Below are positions 1 to 8,775 of a stretch of 64,000 bases of DNA, in pieces. The stretch's first letter is position 1; the number at the start of each line of letters is the position of its first letter. Origin of the DNA: Arcobacter sp. (GTDB lineage Bacteria; Campylobacterota; Campylobacteria; Campylobacterales; Arcobacteraceae); the NCBI GenBank assembly GCA_002869535.1, contig PKUK01000007.1, forward strand, positions 31,871 to 95,870, read 5' to 3'. A program made the translations under genes and the position numbers. The notes under the pieces are model-generated. The model saw only the letters and a list, made by a program, of their open reading frames with translations. It made no database searches and was not told where the DNA came from.

Positions 1-774
1 ATCCTTAGATAAAAGTTCACCACTATTTGGAACTACATCTTTTGATTGTCCCATATAATTATCTTTTTTCACATCTGAATATCCAAAGTTAACAGTTGTA
101 GTATCATTTTGAACATCTAAGTATAGATATCTTCTATGGGTATCATTATAAAGCTTTCTATTTTTATAGGTTGAATCATCTTTTAATTTTGTATTATTAG
201 CATATAACAAATATGACCAATCATTTCCAAGTTGTGAGGAGTATGTAAAACCATTGGAATGAGAGCTACTGTTAGATACGGTAGATGTTAGTTCAGCACC
301 GTTTTCTTTTAAAGGTGATTTTGTATAAAGCCTTATAAAATATATCCCACTATCATTACCTAAAGCAAATGAGCTTTCACCATAATATATCTCAATATGG
401 TCTATGAAATCTAAAGGTAAATCACCCCAAGAAAGAAATGGTGATTTGCTATACGCAGAGCTAATTTCATGGTCGTCAATAAAAAATCTAAAAAAACCAC
501 TAGTTGTAGTCTTACTTCCAGCAAGTGAGGGATTATATACTCCATAACGATTTTTATTTAGAGTAAAAAGAGGAAGTTCTTTTAAGATATCACTTAACTT
601 ATTATATTGCATTAGCTGAATATCTTTTTGTGAGTAGATGTAAACATGTCCCATCTTCTCATCTACTGTTTTCAAAGATTTTTCGGTAGTTGTTTCATAA
701 TCATGAAGTAGTGATTCTAGAGTATCAGATAACAAAGTTGCAAAAAGTAAACAAAATAGTATTATCAGTCTCAT
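1..774 (-). CDS. TonB-dependent outer-membrane receptor, N-terminal part (cut by window edge)
   Basis: The frame opens at an ATG at 774 and stays open for 258 codons to the window edge, so the C-terminal beta-barrel lies outside. The product starts with a short hydrophobic signal peptide (about residues 1-16). A plug-like domain follows, in which VYIYSQKDIQ, LSDILKELPLF and IDHIEIYYGESSFALGNDSG resemble the conserved plug pattern ending in the I-E-x-x-x-G region. The family takes up siderophores, cobalamin, metals or sugars through the outer membrane using TonB energy. The substrate cannot be told from this part. It is transcribed leftward with dgt upstream of it, but the roughly 85 bp gap does not prove an operon. 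The family call is fairly secure and the specific role is not. Confidence 0.75.
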   Translation of the reverse strand, partial: MRLIILFCLLFATLLSDTLESLLHDYETTTEKSLKTVDEKMGHVYIYSQKDIQLMQYNKLSDILKELPLFTLNKNRYGVYNPSLAGSKTTTSGFFRFFIDDHEISSAYSKSPFLSWGDLPLDFIDHIEIYYGESSFALGNDSGIYFIRLYTKSPLKENGAELTSTVSNSSSHSNGFTYSSQLGNDWSYLLYANNTKLKDDSTYKNRKLYNDTHRRYLYLDVQNDTTTVNFGYSDVKKDNYMGQSKDVVPNSGELLSKD

Positions 775-859
775 TTATATCCAATATATTAATTAAAGGT
801 TATATTTTATCAAAGATAACTTTAATTTAGCTCATATAATAATTGTAATAATTTTGTAC

Positions 860-2302
860 TTATCTAGCATCAAAAGCTGATAAAACCTTATATTCATTAT
901 AAGCAAAATCATCTGTCATGCCTGTAACATAATCAATAATAAGTCTTGTTCTATAATACCACTCTTCTAACTTATACTTTTCAATATCCTCTTTTGATAG
1001 TTTTGCTGTTGCACTTTTATATGCAACAATATGTTTTGAAGACAACCTTTTAATAAGTCGTTGAGACATAAAACAAGATATTCTTTTGTCATCCACTAAA
1101 TCTTCAAATTCACTAAAGTCAAGTTTTAATAAGGCAGAATAAGTATCTAAAAGTGTAGTTAGTATTTTATGTCCCTTTAACTCTAAAGTCTGAACATCTT
1201 TATTATTGTAAATATATTTCACAGAGATATTTTGTAAAACTGTTATTGCTTTTGTATATTTGCTTTGTTTATCAAACTCCAATAAAGCACTATCAAATCT
1301 ACCTGCAAAAATATCCTCATGGTTATTTAGATATACACTTGAAACATGTTCCACTAAAGCATGGGTTAGTTTAGCTCTTGTTAAAGTCCAAAAAAGATTG
1401 AATTGATAAGGTTCATCCTCTTTGTCTTTTGCTTTTTTATAAAAAACATCTACAAGGTCTAACAAATAAGTTTCATCTAATTCTTCACACTCTTTTTTTA
1501 TGAGATTGTATATTTGTTCAAAGTCTAATATCCCCTTATCAACAGCATCCTCTAAATCTGCATTTAAGTAGCTTATATAATCAGCAGCTTCCATAATATA
1601 AGTTATAGGAAAACGATGCCCTATATTAGTATCTAATGCTTCATAAATATTTTCCACAAGCTCTTTTTCACTGTAATAAAAGCCTGGTTTCTTTTTTATA
1701 TAATATAACTCTTCATCTTTTGTAGGTTTTGGTTCAAATGCACCTCTTGTATACTTTATCACTGATGCCATTTGAGAATAAGATAGATTTAGTCTTTGAA
1801 GTTTTGATATTACTCTTATAGCTTGTGCATTTCCATCATAGTTGCAAATATCTCTTACTAACATCTCTTTAAAAGACCTATTTTTATCCCCTACTTCAAT
1901 CAAATTATCTAAAATCTTAACTCCACTATTTTGCATCCAAGAGTTTATTGCAACTTCGGCAAAGTGTCCAAAGGGAGGATTGCCAATATCATGTAGTAAA
2001 CTTGTCATTTCAGCAGTGGATATAAAAACATCTTTTAACTCATCTAATCCATACTTCCCTTCACACTTTTTTATAATTGTTTTCGCAATAAATCTAGCAG
2101 ATTGGGATACTTCTAAAGAGTGTGTTAGCCTACTTCGTACAGCTGCATTTAACTCTAATGGAAAAACTTGTGTTTTCTTTTGCAATCTTCTAAGAGCGGG
2201 GGCTGATAGTATTCGTCCTCTGTCACTTTCAGTTGAAATATCAATATCACTCATGGGATAGAGTTCTCTGTGTAAAGTTAATTTTTTATTATAATCTATC
2301 AT
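860..2302 (-). CDS. dgt: Deoxyguanosinetriphosphate triphosphohydrolase-like protein
   Basis: 480 aa, close to the usual Dgt length. HD-family metal ligands are visible: H61 in the RLTHSLEV segment, H104-D105 in LLHDIGNPPFGHF, and a later Asp in EAADYISYLNADLEDA. The family cleaves dNTPs, classically dGTP, to the deoxynucleoside and tripolyphosphate, which controls dNTP pools in the cytoplasm. The N-terminal motif SAPALRRLQKKTQVFPL is typical of Dgt. The start ATG at 2302 is the first Met of the conserved region, and no longer extension is needed. Neighbours give no pathway context. The exact nucleotide preference is not visible from sequence. Confidence 0.9.
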   Translation of the reverse strand: MIDYNKKLTLHRELYPMSDIDISTESDRGRILSAPALRRLQKKTQVFPLELNAAVRSRLTHSLEVSQSARFIAKTIIKKCEGKYGLDELKDVFISTAEMTSLLHDIGNPPFGHFAEVAINSWMQNSGVKILDNLIEVGDKNRSFKEMLVRDICNYDGNAQAIRVISKLQRLNLSYSQMASVIKYTRGAFEPKPTKDEELYYIKKKPGFYYSEKELVENIYEALDTNIGHRFPITYIMEAADYISYLNADLEDAVDKGILDFEQIYNLIKKECEELDETYLLDLVDVFYKKAKDKEDEPYQFNLFWTLTRAKLTHALVEHVSSVYLNNHEDIFAGRFDSALLEFDKQSKYTKAITVLQNISVKYIYNNKDVQTLELKGHKILTTLLDTYSALLKLDFSEFEDLVDDKRISCFMSQRLIKRLSSKHIVAYKSATAKLSKEDIEKYKLEEWYYRTRLIIDYVTGMTDDFAYNEYKVLSAFDAR

Positions 2303-2370
2303 CTATATTTATCTTTTAATTTTATTTTTTTTATTATATCTTTTTTAAGATTTTATGCAAAATAGTATTG

Positions 2371-2391
2371 TAGTTGCACAATATGCAACTA
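2371..2391. promoter_or_regulatory. Palindromic operator-like site upstream of the PfpI/DJ-1 gene
   Basis: A perfect inverted repeat, TAGTTGCA, 5-base spacer, TGCAACTA, lies about 80 bp before the PfpI-family start and in the dgt-PfpI divergent gap. Symmetry and position suggest a binding site for a dimeric repressor of the MarR or HxlR kind, which often controls stress genes. The regulator is not identified in the window, so the function is inferred. Confidence 0.45.
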
Positions 2392-2469
2392 GAAAAAACT
2401 AATCCAAAAATAAATTAATTATTAAAATTTAATGCTATAAAATTAAAAAATTAACAAAAAGGAGATTTT

Positions 2470-3033
2470 ATGTCAAAAAAAATACTTATTATTGCTGGGG
2501 ATTTTGTTGAAGATTATGAAATGATGGTTCCATTTCAATGTCTTTTAATGTTAGGTCATAGTGTTGATGTTGTTTGTCCTAATAAAAAAGAAGGGGAACA
2601 AATCAAAACTGCAATTCATGATTTTGAAGGTGATCAAACCTATAGTGAAAAACCTGGTCATAATTTTACATTAAATGCTACTTTTGATGAGATTGATGAA
2701 AATAGCTATGATGCACTTTTGATTCCTGGTGGACGAGCTCCTGAATACATAAGATTAACCCCAAGAGTTTTAGAGATAGTTCAAAACTTCAACTCAAAAA
2801 ATAAACCTATAGCTTCTGTTTGTCATGGAGTTCAAGTATTAGTTGCAGCGGGAATTGTTAAAGATAGAACTTGTTCTTGTTATCCAGCTTGTGCACCTGA
2901 TCTTACTACAAATGGTGGAAAATGGGCAGATATTGGCTTTGAAGATGCATATGTGGATGGAAACTTAGTAACAGCTGCTGCTTGGCCAGCACATCCAAAA
3001 TGGCTTGCAAAATTCAACGAACTTCTTGTTTAA
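2470..3033 (+). CDS. DJ-1/PfpI family protein
   Basis: 187 aa with the DJ-1/PfpI fold signature. An acidic residue sits near the N-terminus (E14 region, GDFVEDYE), there is an [10 protein letters not shown] loop, and the nucleophile elbow ASVCHG places Cys118 before His119. Members act as cytoplasmic chaperones, glyoxalase-like or deglycase-type stress proteins, and some as cysteine peptidases; activity cannot be fixed from sequence. A strong ribosome binding site (AAAAAGGAG) sits 6 bases before the ATG. The gene stands alone between a palindromic operator-like site upstream and a hairpin downstream. That suggests a single stress-regulated transcript. Confidence 0.85.
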   Translation: MSKKILIIAGDFVEDYEMMVPFQCLLMLGHSVDVVCPNKKEGEQIKTAIHDFEGDQTYSEKPGHNFTLNATFDEIDENSYDALLIPGGRAPEYIRLTPRVLEIVQNFNSKNKPIASVCHGVQVLVAAGIVKDRTCSCYPACAPDLTTNGGKWADIGFEDAYVDGNLVTAAAWPAHPKWLAKFNELLV

Positions 3034-3040
3034 AACTTTA

Positions 3041-3071
3041 TAACAGAACTGCAAAAGTAGTTCTGTTATTT
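3041..3071 (+). terminator. Hairpin after the PfpI gene
   Basis: A 10-bp stem (TAACAGAACT paired with AGTTCTGTTA, 8-base loop) begins 8 bases after the stop codon. The following T run is short (TTT), so it is a plausible but weak intrinsic terminator. Confidence 0.6.
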
Positions 3072-3097
3072 GATATAATAAATTAAAAAGAGTTATT

Positions 3098-3829
3098 ATG
3101 TCAACTAACAAATCTTTTACAAAAGGTTTACACGTTTACAAGACAATAGTAAATCATGGTAAACCTATCTTAGCAAAACAGTTATGTGAAAAATTAAACA
3201 TAGAAAAAAGCACCATGTCAAGACTTCTAAAAACTCTCTATGAAGAAGGCTTTATAACATATTTAGAAAAATCAAATGAAATCATAGCTACAGATATAAA
3301 TAGCTCTACAAACAATAAAACAAGAATAGAACTTATGGTAAAAAAAACAAAAGCTTTACTAGAATAGATCTACTCCATCACAAATGAGTGCTCATATTTA
3401 GGTATCTTTGATAATTACAAGATTTTATATCTAAATCAATTTGATAACTCAGATAGGAAAATAAAAACAAGAAATAAAATAGGACTACAAGCTCCTCTAC
3501 ACACCAACGCCTTAGGAAAATCCATCCTAGCTTTTGGAAACTATGATTTACAAAAAATAAAACTAAACTCATACACACATAACACCATCACAAATATTGC
3601 AAGTCTAGAAAACATCTTAAATGATGTGAGAGAAAAAGGTTACTCAATAGATGACAAAGAGTATCAAGATGGGATGAGATGTGTTGCTGTTCCCCTATTC
3701 AATCATCAAAATATACTTATAGGTGCAGTTGGAATATCTGGCACAAAAGATAGATTGACTCTTGAAAAGTCCCATGAGTCTGGGGAGATGCTTTTGGATA
3801 TTGTTAATAAGTATTCTATTGTTTTGTGA
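3098..3829 (+). pseudogene. IclR-family transcriptional regulator interrupted by one in-frame TAG
   Basis: Read through the TAG at 3365-3367, this is one 243-codon frame, normal for an IclR regulator. It has an N-terminal winged helix (LAKQLCEKLNIEKSTMSRLLKTLYEEGF) and a C-terminal effector domain. That domain includes LHTNALGKSILAF, GYSIDDKEYQDGMRCVAVPLF and IGAVGISG, which are hallmark IclR segments. The stop falls in the linker between the domains, after LLE. There is no frameshift. A short product would keep DNA binding but lose effector binding and the main oligomer contacts. GAG (Glu) to TAG is one possible origin. It is either a recent nonsense mutation or a sequence error. No target operon is evident. 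Confidence 0.85.
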
Positions 3830-4251
3830 AACATTCTCTTGAAAAGCAAAGCTTTCCGCTTTCTCACTTTTTAGTTGTAAAAAGTAAGACAAAAAGCAAC
3901 CAGACGAGTTGATGAAGGCAAAGTCTGTAAAGAATTAAAGTTTGAACTATCGTATGTAAATTTAGCAAATAGAAATTACAAATCTAGACAAATCAAAAAT
4001 GCAAATGTCATTATCCCACCTTTGATTTCCAACATTTGCAAAAGCCGAGCGTTTATTTTTCTCTTTTCTAAACAAGATTGGAAACTGTTTGAGTGTTTAA
4101 AAGTTGCTAAGTGCAAGTTTTAATAAATGAGTTTTGCCAAGCAGAAAAGATAAAAATAATAAGTGAGGGAACCCAAAGGGCTTTGAAACTCTGTTGGTGG
4201 CTTTCTTGTTTCTTCTTTGCCATCAAAGAAGAAAAGTGCCAAAACCTTTAA
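3830..4251. other. Gene-free 420-bp stretch with hairpins
   Basis: No credible open frame was seen. Two symmetrical elements stand out. One is ACTTTTTA-GTTG-TAAAAAGT near 3870. The other is a perfect 11-bp stem at 4209-4234 (TTTCTTCTTTG, loop CCAT, CAAAGAAGAAA), just past the end of the leftward MgtC gene. The second could stop transcription from either side. The base composition of parts of this stretch (less AT-rich, for example around AAAGCCGAGCG) differs from its surroundings. It may be a decayed insert. Confidence 0.4.
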
Positions 4252-4683
4252 TTATGAGTACTTCTTCTTAAACGGTTTGGCAAAATTAAAAATAAGAAAG
4301 CCTACAAGAGACAATACAATAGCGATTTCATAACGACTATAGGCTACTGATATTCCAATAGCCCCAGTAATCCATAAACCTGCTGCTGTTGCAGTACCCT
4401 GTGTGCCTTCTTTACTTTTAAAGATAGCTCCACCACCAATAAAGCCCATACCAGTGATGATACCATACATTACTCTTGCCTCAGCATCAGAACCTTCATA
4501 CACACTCATACCAACAAGCATAAAGGCACATGATGAAATAGCTACCAGAGGAAAAGTTCTCAACCCTGCACCTCGATCATTTAATTCTCGATTGAGAGCT
4601 ATGGGAAGTGCTAGTAAAAATGTAGCTCCCAACTGAAATAAATGAAATATGATTAAATCTAGCTCTAATTGCATATTAAACAT
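4252..4683 (-). CDS. MgtC/SapB family inner-membrane protein
   Basis: 143 aa, mostly hydrophobic, with the family's N-terminal membrane core. It contains FLLALPIALNRELNDRGAGLRT followed by FPLVAISSCAFMLVG and IITGMGFIGGGAIFK, which match the MgtC pattern of a conserved Arg after the first helix and a G-x-G-F-I-G-x-G motif. It lacks the long soluble C-terminal domain of virulence MgtC and so resembles the short SapB-like form. In well-studied bacteria MgtC helps survival at low magnesium by restraining the ATP synthase. That role is not shown here. A good ribosome site (AGGAGCC) precedes the ATG. It is a monocistronic gene. Confidence 0.85.
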   Translation of the reverse strand: MFNMQLELDLIIFHLFQLGATFLLALPIALNRELNDRGAGLRTFPLVAISSCAFMLVGMSVYEGSDAEARVMYGIITGMGFIGGGAIFKSKEGTQGTATAAGLWITGAIGISVAYSRYEIAIVLSLVGFLIFNFAKPFKKKYS

Positions 4684-4792
4684 AATTAGGCTCCTTTTTC
4701 ATAACTGTCATTAATAATATATTTTATATAAAACAGCCTTAAATTAGTAATACAATATACAAAAAAAGAGTTTTAAAGGAAAATGAGATTTG

Positions 4793-5128
4793 TTAAGAGT
4801 ATATTTTTTCTGCTTTTGATAAATGATTTTTCTTACAGGTTTTACATATTAGATGAAATACTGCTTCATTTTCTTCACAACTAACACAAGGATTAGAAAG
4901 GGATGGCGAGTCTTTAAATGATATTTTCTTTTTTGCATTTTTATTTGCCATAAATGCTACATTTAAGATGGGGTCTAATTGTAGTTTTTTTAAAACTTTT
5001 TGAGAAGTATACAAGTTCCTAGATACTGCTCTTCTTACCTTATAGTGCGATGACTTTGAGAGTTTTTTCAACTCTTTTGAATCTACACTTTTATTAGCTA
5101 ATTCAATATCTTTAATAAGTTTTTTCAT
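4793..5128 (-). CDS. Small protein with HEAT-like N-terminus and C-terminal zinc-finger
   Basis: 111 aa from the ATG at 5128, chosen because AGAGGAAA lies just upstream. A longer frame begins at 5161 without a ribosome site. The first 70 residues form charged helices with a pattern (HYKVRRAVSRNLYTSQKVLKKLQLDPILNVAFMANKN) typical of single HEAT or leucine-rich-variant repeats, which occur in tandem in other proteins. The last 35 residues hold C-x2-C and C-x2-C pairs (CVSC, CKTC) with nearby His residues, a likely zinc-binding knuckle. I do not recognise a named family. A protein-protein or nucleic-acid adaptor is a guess only. Confidence 0.65.
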   Translation of the reverse strand: MKKLIKDIELANKSVDSKELKKLSKSSHYKVRRAVSRNLYTSQKVLKKLQLDPILNVAFMANKNAKKKISFKDSPSLSNPCVSCEENEAVFHLICKTCKKNHLSKAEKIYS

Positions 5129-5241
5129 TTTATTTTTTCCTCTTTTATCAACTAGTGCCATTTTAAATTAAAATGGTATCAATATAGTGACAAGAGAAAA
5201 ATTTATACAAAGATGATAAAAGGAGCTAATACTCCTTTTAT

Positions 5242-6492
5242 CTAAATAATATGGTCTTCTTTTCGTGGCTGTGGAAGAATAAGATTTAAAAATATACCAG
5301 TGATTGCTCCAAGCCCAATTCCTGAAAATGAAACACCCCAGAAATTAAATGTCATACCACCTATTGAGAAAACTAAAATCATAGAAACAATAACTAAGTT
5401 TCTAGGACAGTTGAAGTCGATATTTGCTCGCACTAGCGTAGATATACCTACACTTGCAATAATTCCAAAAAGTAATAACATAATCCCACCCATAACTGGA
5501 ACTGGAATAGTTGCTAATACACCACCTAGTTTTCCAACAAAGGCTAAAATAATTGCTGCAATTGCTGCCCAAGTCATAATTGCAGGATTAAATGCTTTTG
5601 TAACTGTAACAGCCCCTGTTACTTCTGAGTATGTTGTATTTGGTGGACCACCAAAAAGTGAAGCAACTGATGTTGCTAAACCATCACCTAAAAGAGTGTT
5701 TTTTAGTCCTGGTTTTTTAAGATAATCAACTTTTGTAACATTTGAGATAGCTAACATATCTCCGATGTGTTCAATTGCAGGTGCAATTGCTATTGGAAGT
5801 ATGAAAATAATAGCTTGCCAGTTAAACTCTGGTGCTGTAAAGTTTGGTATTGCAAACCAAGAGGCTTTTGCAACTATTGAAAAATCAACTATACCAAAAA
5901 ATACTGAGACAATATATCCTACTATTATGGCACCTAAAATAGGAATTAATCTAAACACACCTTTTCCTAAAAGTGAAATAAATACCATAGTAAAAAGTGA
6001 AATCATAGAGATAATAATTGCTGTGTCAAAAGGAACTAATGCAATAGCTCCATCACCAGTTTTCCCCATGGCCATATTTACAGCAACAGGAGATAAAATA
6101 AGTCCAATAGAGATAATTACAGGACCAACCACCACTGCTGGTAAAAGTTTATGAATAAAACCATCACCTTTTAATCTAATTATAAAACTAAGAATCAGAT
6201 AAAATAAACCAGCAACAACAAGACCTGACATAGTTGCAGCGATTCCCCATGTTTTTACACCATATGAAATAGGAGCGATAAAAGCAAAAGATGAAGCTAA
6301 AAATATAGGAGGTACAGCACCTCTGTTTACCAATTGAAATACTAAAGTACCAATTCCAGCAGTAAAAAGTGCAACATTGGCATCAAGTCCTGTTAAAATT
6401 GGTACAAGAACAAGTGCACCAAAAGCAACAAATAAAAACTGTATACCTAAAATAGAATCTTTTATCCTAAAATTATAATCTGTGGGTTTCAT
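5242..6492 (-). CDS. uraA: Uracil permease, NCS2 family
   Basis: 416 aa, about 14 hydrophobic segments, with NCS2 signatures. These are APAIEHIGDMLAISNVT (the conserved Glu and His of the substrate site) and LFGGPPNTTYSEVTGAVTVTKAFNP. It imports uracil by proton symport across the inner membrane. It is divergent from upp, the gene for uracil phosphoribosyltransferase, about 130 bp away. Import and capture of uracil therefore appear as a functional pair. A perfect inverted repeat lies between the two genes and may co-regulate them. Length and motifs are complete. Confidence 0.92.
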   Translation of the reverse strand: MKPTDYNFRIKDSILGIQFLFVAFGALVLVPILTGLDANVALFTAGIGTLVFQLVNRGAVPPIFLASSFAFIAPISYGVKTWGIAATMSGLVVAGLFYLILSFIIRLKGDGFIHKLLPAVVVGPVIISIGLILSPVAVNMAMGKTGDGAIALVPFDTAIIISMISLFTMVFISLLGKGVFRLIPILGAIIVGYIVSVFFGIVDFSIVAKASWFAIPNFTAPEFNWQAIIFILPIAIAPAIEHIGDMLAISNVTKVDYLKKPGLKNTLLGDGLATSVASLFGGPPNTTYSEVTGAVTVTKAFNPAIMTWAAIAAIILAFVGKLGGVLATIPVPVMGGIMLLLFGIIASVGISTLVRANIDFNCPRNLVIVSMILVFSIGGMTFNFWGVSFSGIGLGAITGIFLNLILPQPRKEDHII

Positions 6493-6526
6493 TCATCCTC
6501 TTTTTTGTTAAAATTACTGAGTATAA

Positions 6527-6543
6527 TAACCAAACATTGGTTA
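6527..6543. promoter_or_regulatory. Palindrome in the uraA-upp divergent promoter region
   Basis: TAACCAA, spacer ACA, TTGGTTA forms a perfect 7-bp inverted repeat midway between two divergent genes of the same salvage pathway. It is a candidate operator shared by both. No regulator gene is adjacent. The function is inferred from symmetry and location only. Confidence 0.4.
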
Positions 6544-6625
6544 ATACTTTGTGAACAATTGTCTATATTATAAGTAGTTTTTAGATAAAATCCTACCTAT
6601 ATAATAAAATAAATTAGGATAAAAA

Positions 6626-7249
6626 ATGTACCAAGAAAGTACCAATATACTTGTAAAACACCTTATAAATAGACTTAGAGATGTAAGAACTGCATCAAAT
6701 GAATTTAGACTTACAATTGAAGAAATTTCAAGAATAATAGTAGCAGAAGCCTTAGCTGATTTTAAAACTGTAACACAAAATATCAATACATGGCAAGGTC
6801 CTTTAGATGTACAAATGATAGAAGTTCAAAAATTAGTATTAGTTCCTATTTTAAGAGCTGGGGAACCTATGTTAACAGGTATTTTAAGAACTCTACCATA
6901 TGCAAGAAGTGGTTTTTTGGCTATGAAAAGAGATGAAGAGACAGCCCTATCAAAACTATTTTATGAAAATATCCCAGAACTTGATGATAAAACAGTATTA
7001 CTACTTGACCCAATGATAGCAACGGGCGGATCTTTAATAGATGGAATTACTTATTTAAAAAGTAAAGGTGCAAAAAGAATTATCTCTTTAAATATCCTAG
7101 GAGCACCAGAAGGTATAAAAGCAGTTCAAGAAGCACATCCTGATGTTGATATCTATATTGCTCAAATTGATGAAAGATTAGATGATAATAAATATATCAG
7201 ACCAGGTCTTGGTGATGCTGGTGATAGAGCATTTTATACACATGAGTAA
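6626..7249 (+). CDS. upp: Uracil phosphoribosyltransferase
   Basis: 207 aa, the normal size. It converts uracil and PRPP to UMP in the cytoplasm. The PRPP-binding loop is clear at residues 128-136 (DPMIATGGS), the VPILRAGE segment lies at about 73-80, and the C-terminal GDAGDRAFYTHE region that contacts uracil is present. An AGGATAAAA ribosome site precedes the ATG. It is divergent from uraA and followed after 9 bases by a Nudix hydrolase gene, so those two are probably co-transcribed. Confidence 0.95.
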   Translation: MYQESTNILVKHLINRLRDVRTASNEFRLTIEEISRIIVAEALADFKTVTQNINTWQGPLDVQMIEVQKLVLVPILRAGEPMLTGILRTLPYARSGFLAMKRDEETALSKLFYENIPELDDKTVLLLDPMIATGGSLIDGITYLKSKGAKRIISLNILGAPEGIKAVQEAHPDVDIYIAQIDERLDDNKYIRPGLGDAGDRAFYTHE

Positions 7250-7258
7250 AATAAAACA

Positions 7259-7669
7259 ATGATAAAAACACCCCATTTAACAGTTGATGGCATTATCAAA
7301 CTCTATGATGAAAAAGATAACTTTAGAGGTATCATTTTAATTGAGAGATTAAACAAACCTTTAGGGATTGCTTTACCTGGAGGTTTTGTTGATATTGGGG
7401 AAACAGTTGAAACTGCACTTATACGAGAGATGAAAGAGGAAACATCTTTGGATGTTACTATTGAATTACTACTTGGTGTTTATTCTGACCCAAAAAGAGA
7501 TGAAAGATTTCATACTGTATCTCTTGTATATATTTGCAAAGCTTATGGAGAGCCACTTGCCCAAGATGATGCAAAAGATGTTTTTATTTATAAAAAAGAT
7601 GAAATACCACTTGATAAACTAGTCTTTGACCATAAGAAAATAATCAAAGATTTTTTAAAGGCACAATAA
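7259..7669 (+). CDS. Nudix hydrolase
   Basis: 136 aa carrying a Nudix box at residues 42-64: G42-x5-E48-x7-R56-E57-x-x-E60-E61. The usual Gly near the end of the box is Ser63. The family removes a nucleoside-diphosphate-linked moiety or sanitises nucleotides. The specific substrate is not readable, though an ADP-ribose-type or 8-oxo-nucleotide enzyme is possible. The start lies 9 bases after upp, suggesting co-expression with uracil salvage. No odd features apart from the Ser in the box. Confidence 0.85.
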   Translation: MIKTPHLTVDGIIKLYDEKDNFRGIILIERLNKPLGIALPGGFVDIGETVETALIREMKEETSLDVTIELLLGVYSDPKRDERFHTVSLVYICKAYGEPLAQDDAKDVFIYKKDEIPLDKLVFDHKKIIKDFLKAQ

Positions 7670-7687
7670 TTGTAAGTAAATTACAAT
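7669..7687. promoter_or_regulatory. 19-bp palindrome just upstream of dmeF
   Basis: ATTGTAA, spacer GTAAA, TTACAAT is a perfect 7-bp inverted repeat overlapping the end of the Nudix gene, 27 bases before the dmeF start. Placed right before a metal-efflux gene, it could bind a metal-responsive repressor. No such regulator is adjacent, so this is inference. Confidence 0.4.
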
Positions 7688-7714
7688 ATACAATTTATCA
7701 AAGGCTAATTACTT

Positions 7715-8650
7715 ATGCACTCTCTAGATAACTGGACACATTCTCACAAATACAACTTAGATAATAACAAAGCAAAAAAAAGAACATACTATGTACTAAT
7801 ATTAACAGCCATTACTATGGTTATAGAAATAGTGGCAGGAACAATTTATGGCTCTATGGCATTGCTTGCAGATGGCTGGCATATGGGTACTCATGTCACA
7901 GCCTTTATGATAACTATTTTTGCATACTCTTATGCAAAAAAGTATGAAAATGATGATAGATACTCTTTTGGTACGGGTAAGGTTAATGTACTTGCGGGAT
8001 TTACAAGTGCTATTGCACTTGGAATTGTTGCCCTTCTTATTATAATAGAGTCAATTTTTCGTTTATATGAACCCCAATCTATTCATTTCAATGAAGCTAT
8101 TCTTGTAGCCGTAATTGGATTAGTTGTAAATGTTGCTAGTATGTTTATACTACATGACCATGAGCACCACCATCATGGAGAAGAACATCATGAGCATCAC
8201 CATTAACACCACCATGACCACAATATAAAAGCAGCATATTTTCATGTTTTGGCAGATGCATTAACTTCACTTTTTGCTATTTTTGCTCTTTTACTTGGAA
8301 AATATTATGGATGGAACTGGCTAGATCCTGTTATGGGTATAGTAGGTGGAATTATTATTACTAAATGGTCAATAGGATTAGTAAAAGAGACAAGTCCTAT
8401 TTTATTGGATGAAAATATTAATAAAAAGTATCAAGAAAAAATAAAAGAAAAAATCGAAAATGATTCAGACAATCTTATTAGTGATATTCATATTTGGAAA
8501 GTAAGTGCAAATCATTATGCAGCAATAATCTCAATTGTTACACACTCTGCTAAACCAACTGATTATTACAAAGAGTTACTTCAAGACTTTCATAAATTAT
8601 CCCATATAACTATTGAAGTAAATGAGTGTCAAAATGAAGAATGTAAGTAA
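7715..8650 (+). pseudogene. dmeF: DmeF-like cation diffusion facilitator (Co/Ni/Zn efflux) with an in-frame TAA
   Basis: Read through the TAA at 8204-8206, this is a single 311-aa CDF protein. The first half holds four membrane segments including FGSMALLADGWHM-like text (YGSMALLADGWHMGTH, with D and H metal ligands) and RYSFGTGKVNVLAGF. The stop lies in the His-rich cytoplasmic loop. The second half resumes with HVLADALTSLFAI (the second H-x3-D metal site) and the C-terminal cytoplasmic domain. The layout matches DmeF, an inner-membrane exporter of cobalt and nickel. A GAA or CAA codon is the likely ancestor of TAA inside the run of His and acidic codons. An ATG at 8249 could in theory restart the second half. 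Confidence 0.85.
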
Positions 8651-8775
8651 TTAAACTCCACCACTAAAATAATTTAATAGCTAATTTATTTCATATAATT
8701 GCATTTTTAATACAACTTTTATTTATTATATAATACTATTTATTACTTTTACACTTAAACTAAATAGGTATTATT

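Noticed and set aside
1842..2261. Open frame on the plus strand opposite dgt
   Set aside because: It is antisense to a clearly coding gene with HD motifs and its translation shows no family features.
5300..6154. Two plus-strand open frames opposite uraA
   Set aside because: They mirror a well-supported permease on the other strand and have the repetitive Pro/Thr bias of antisense reading.
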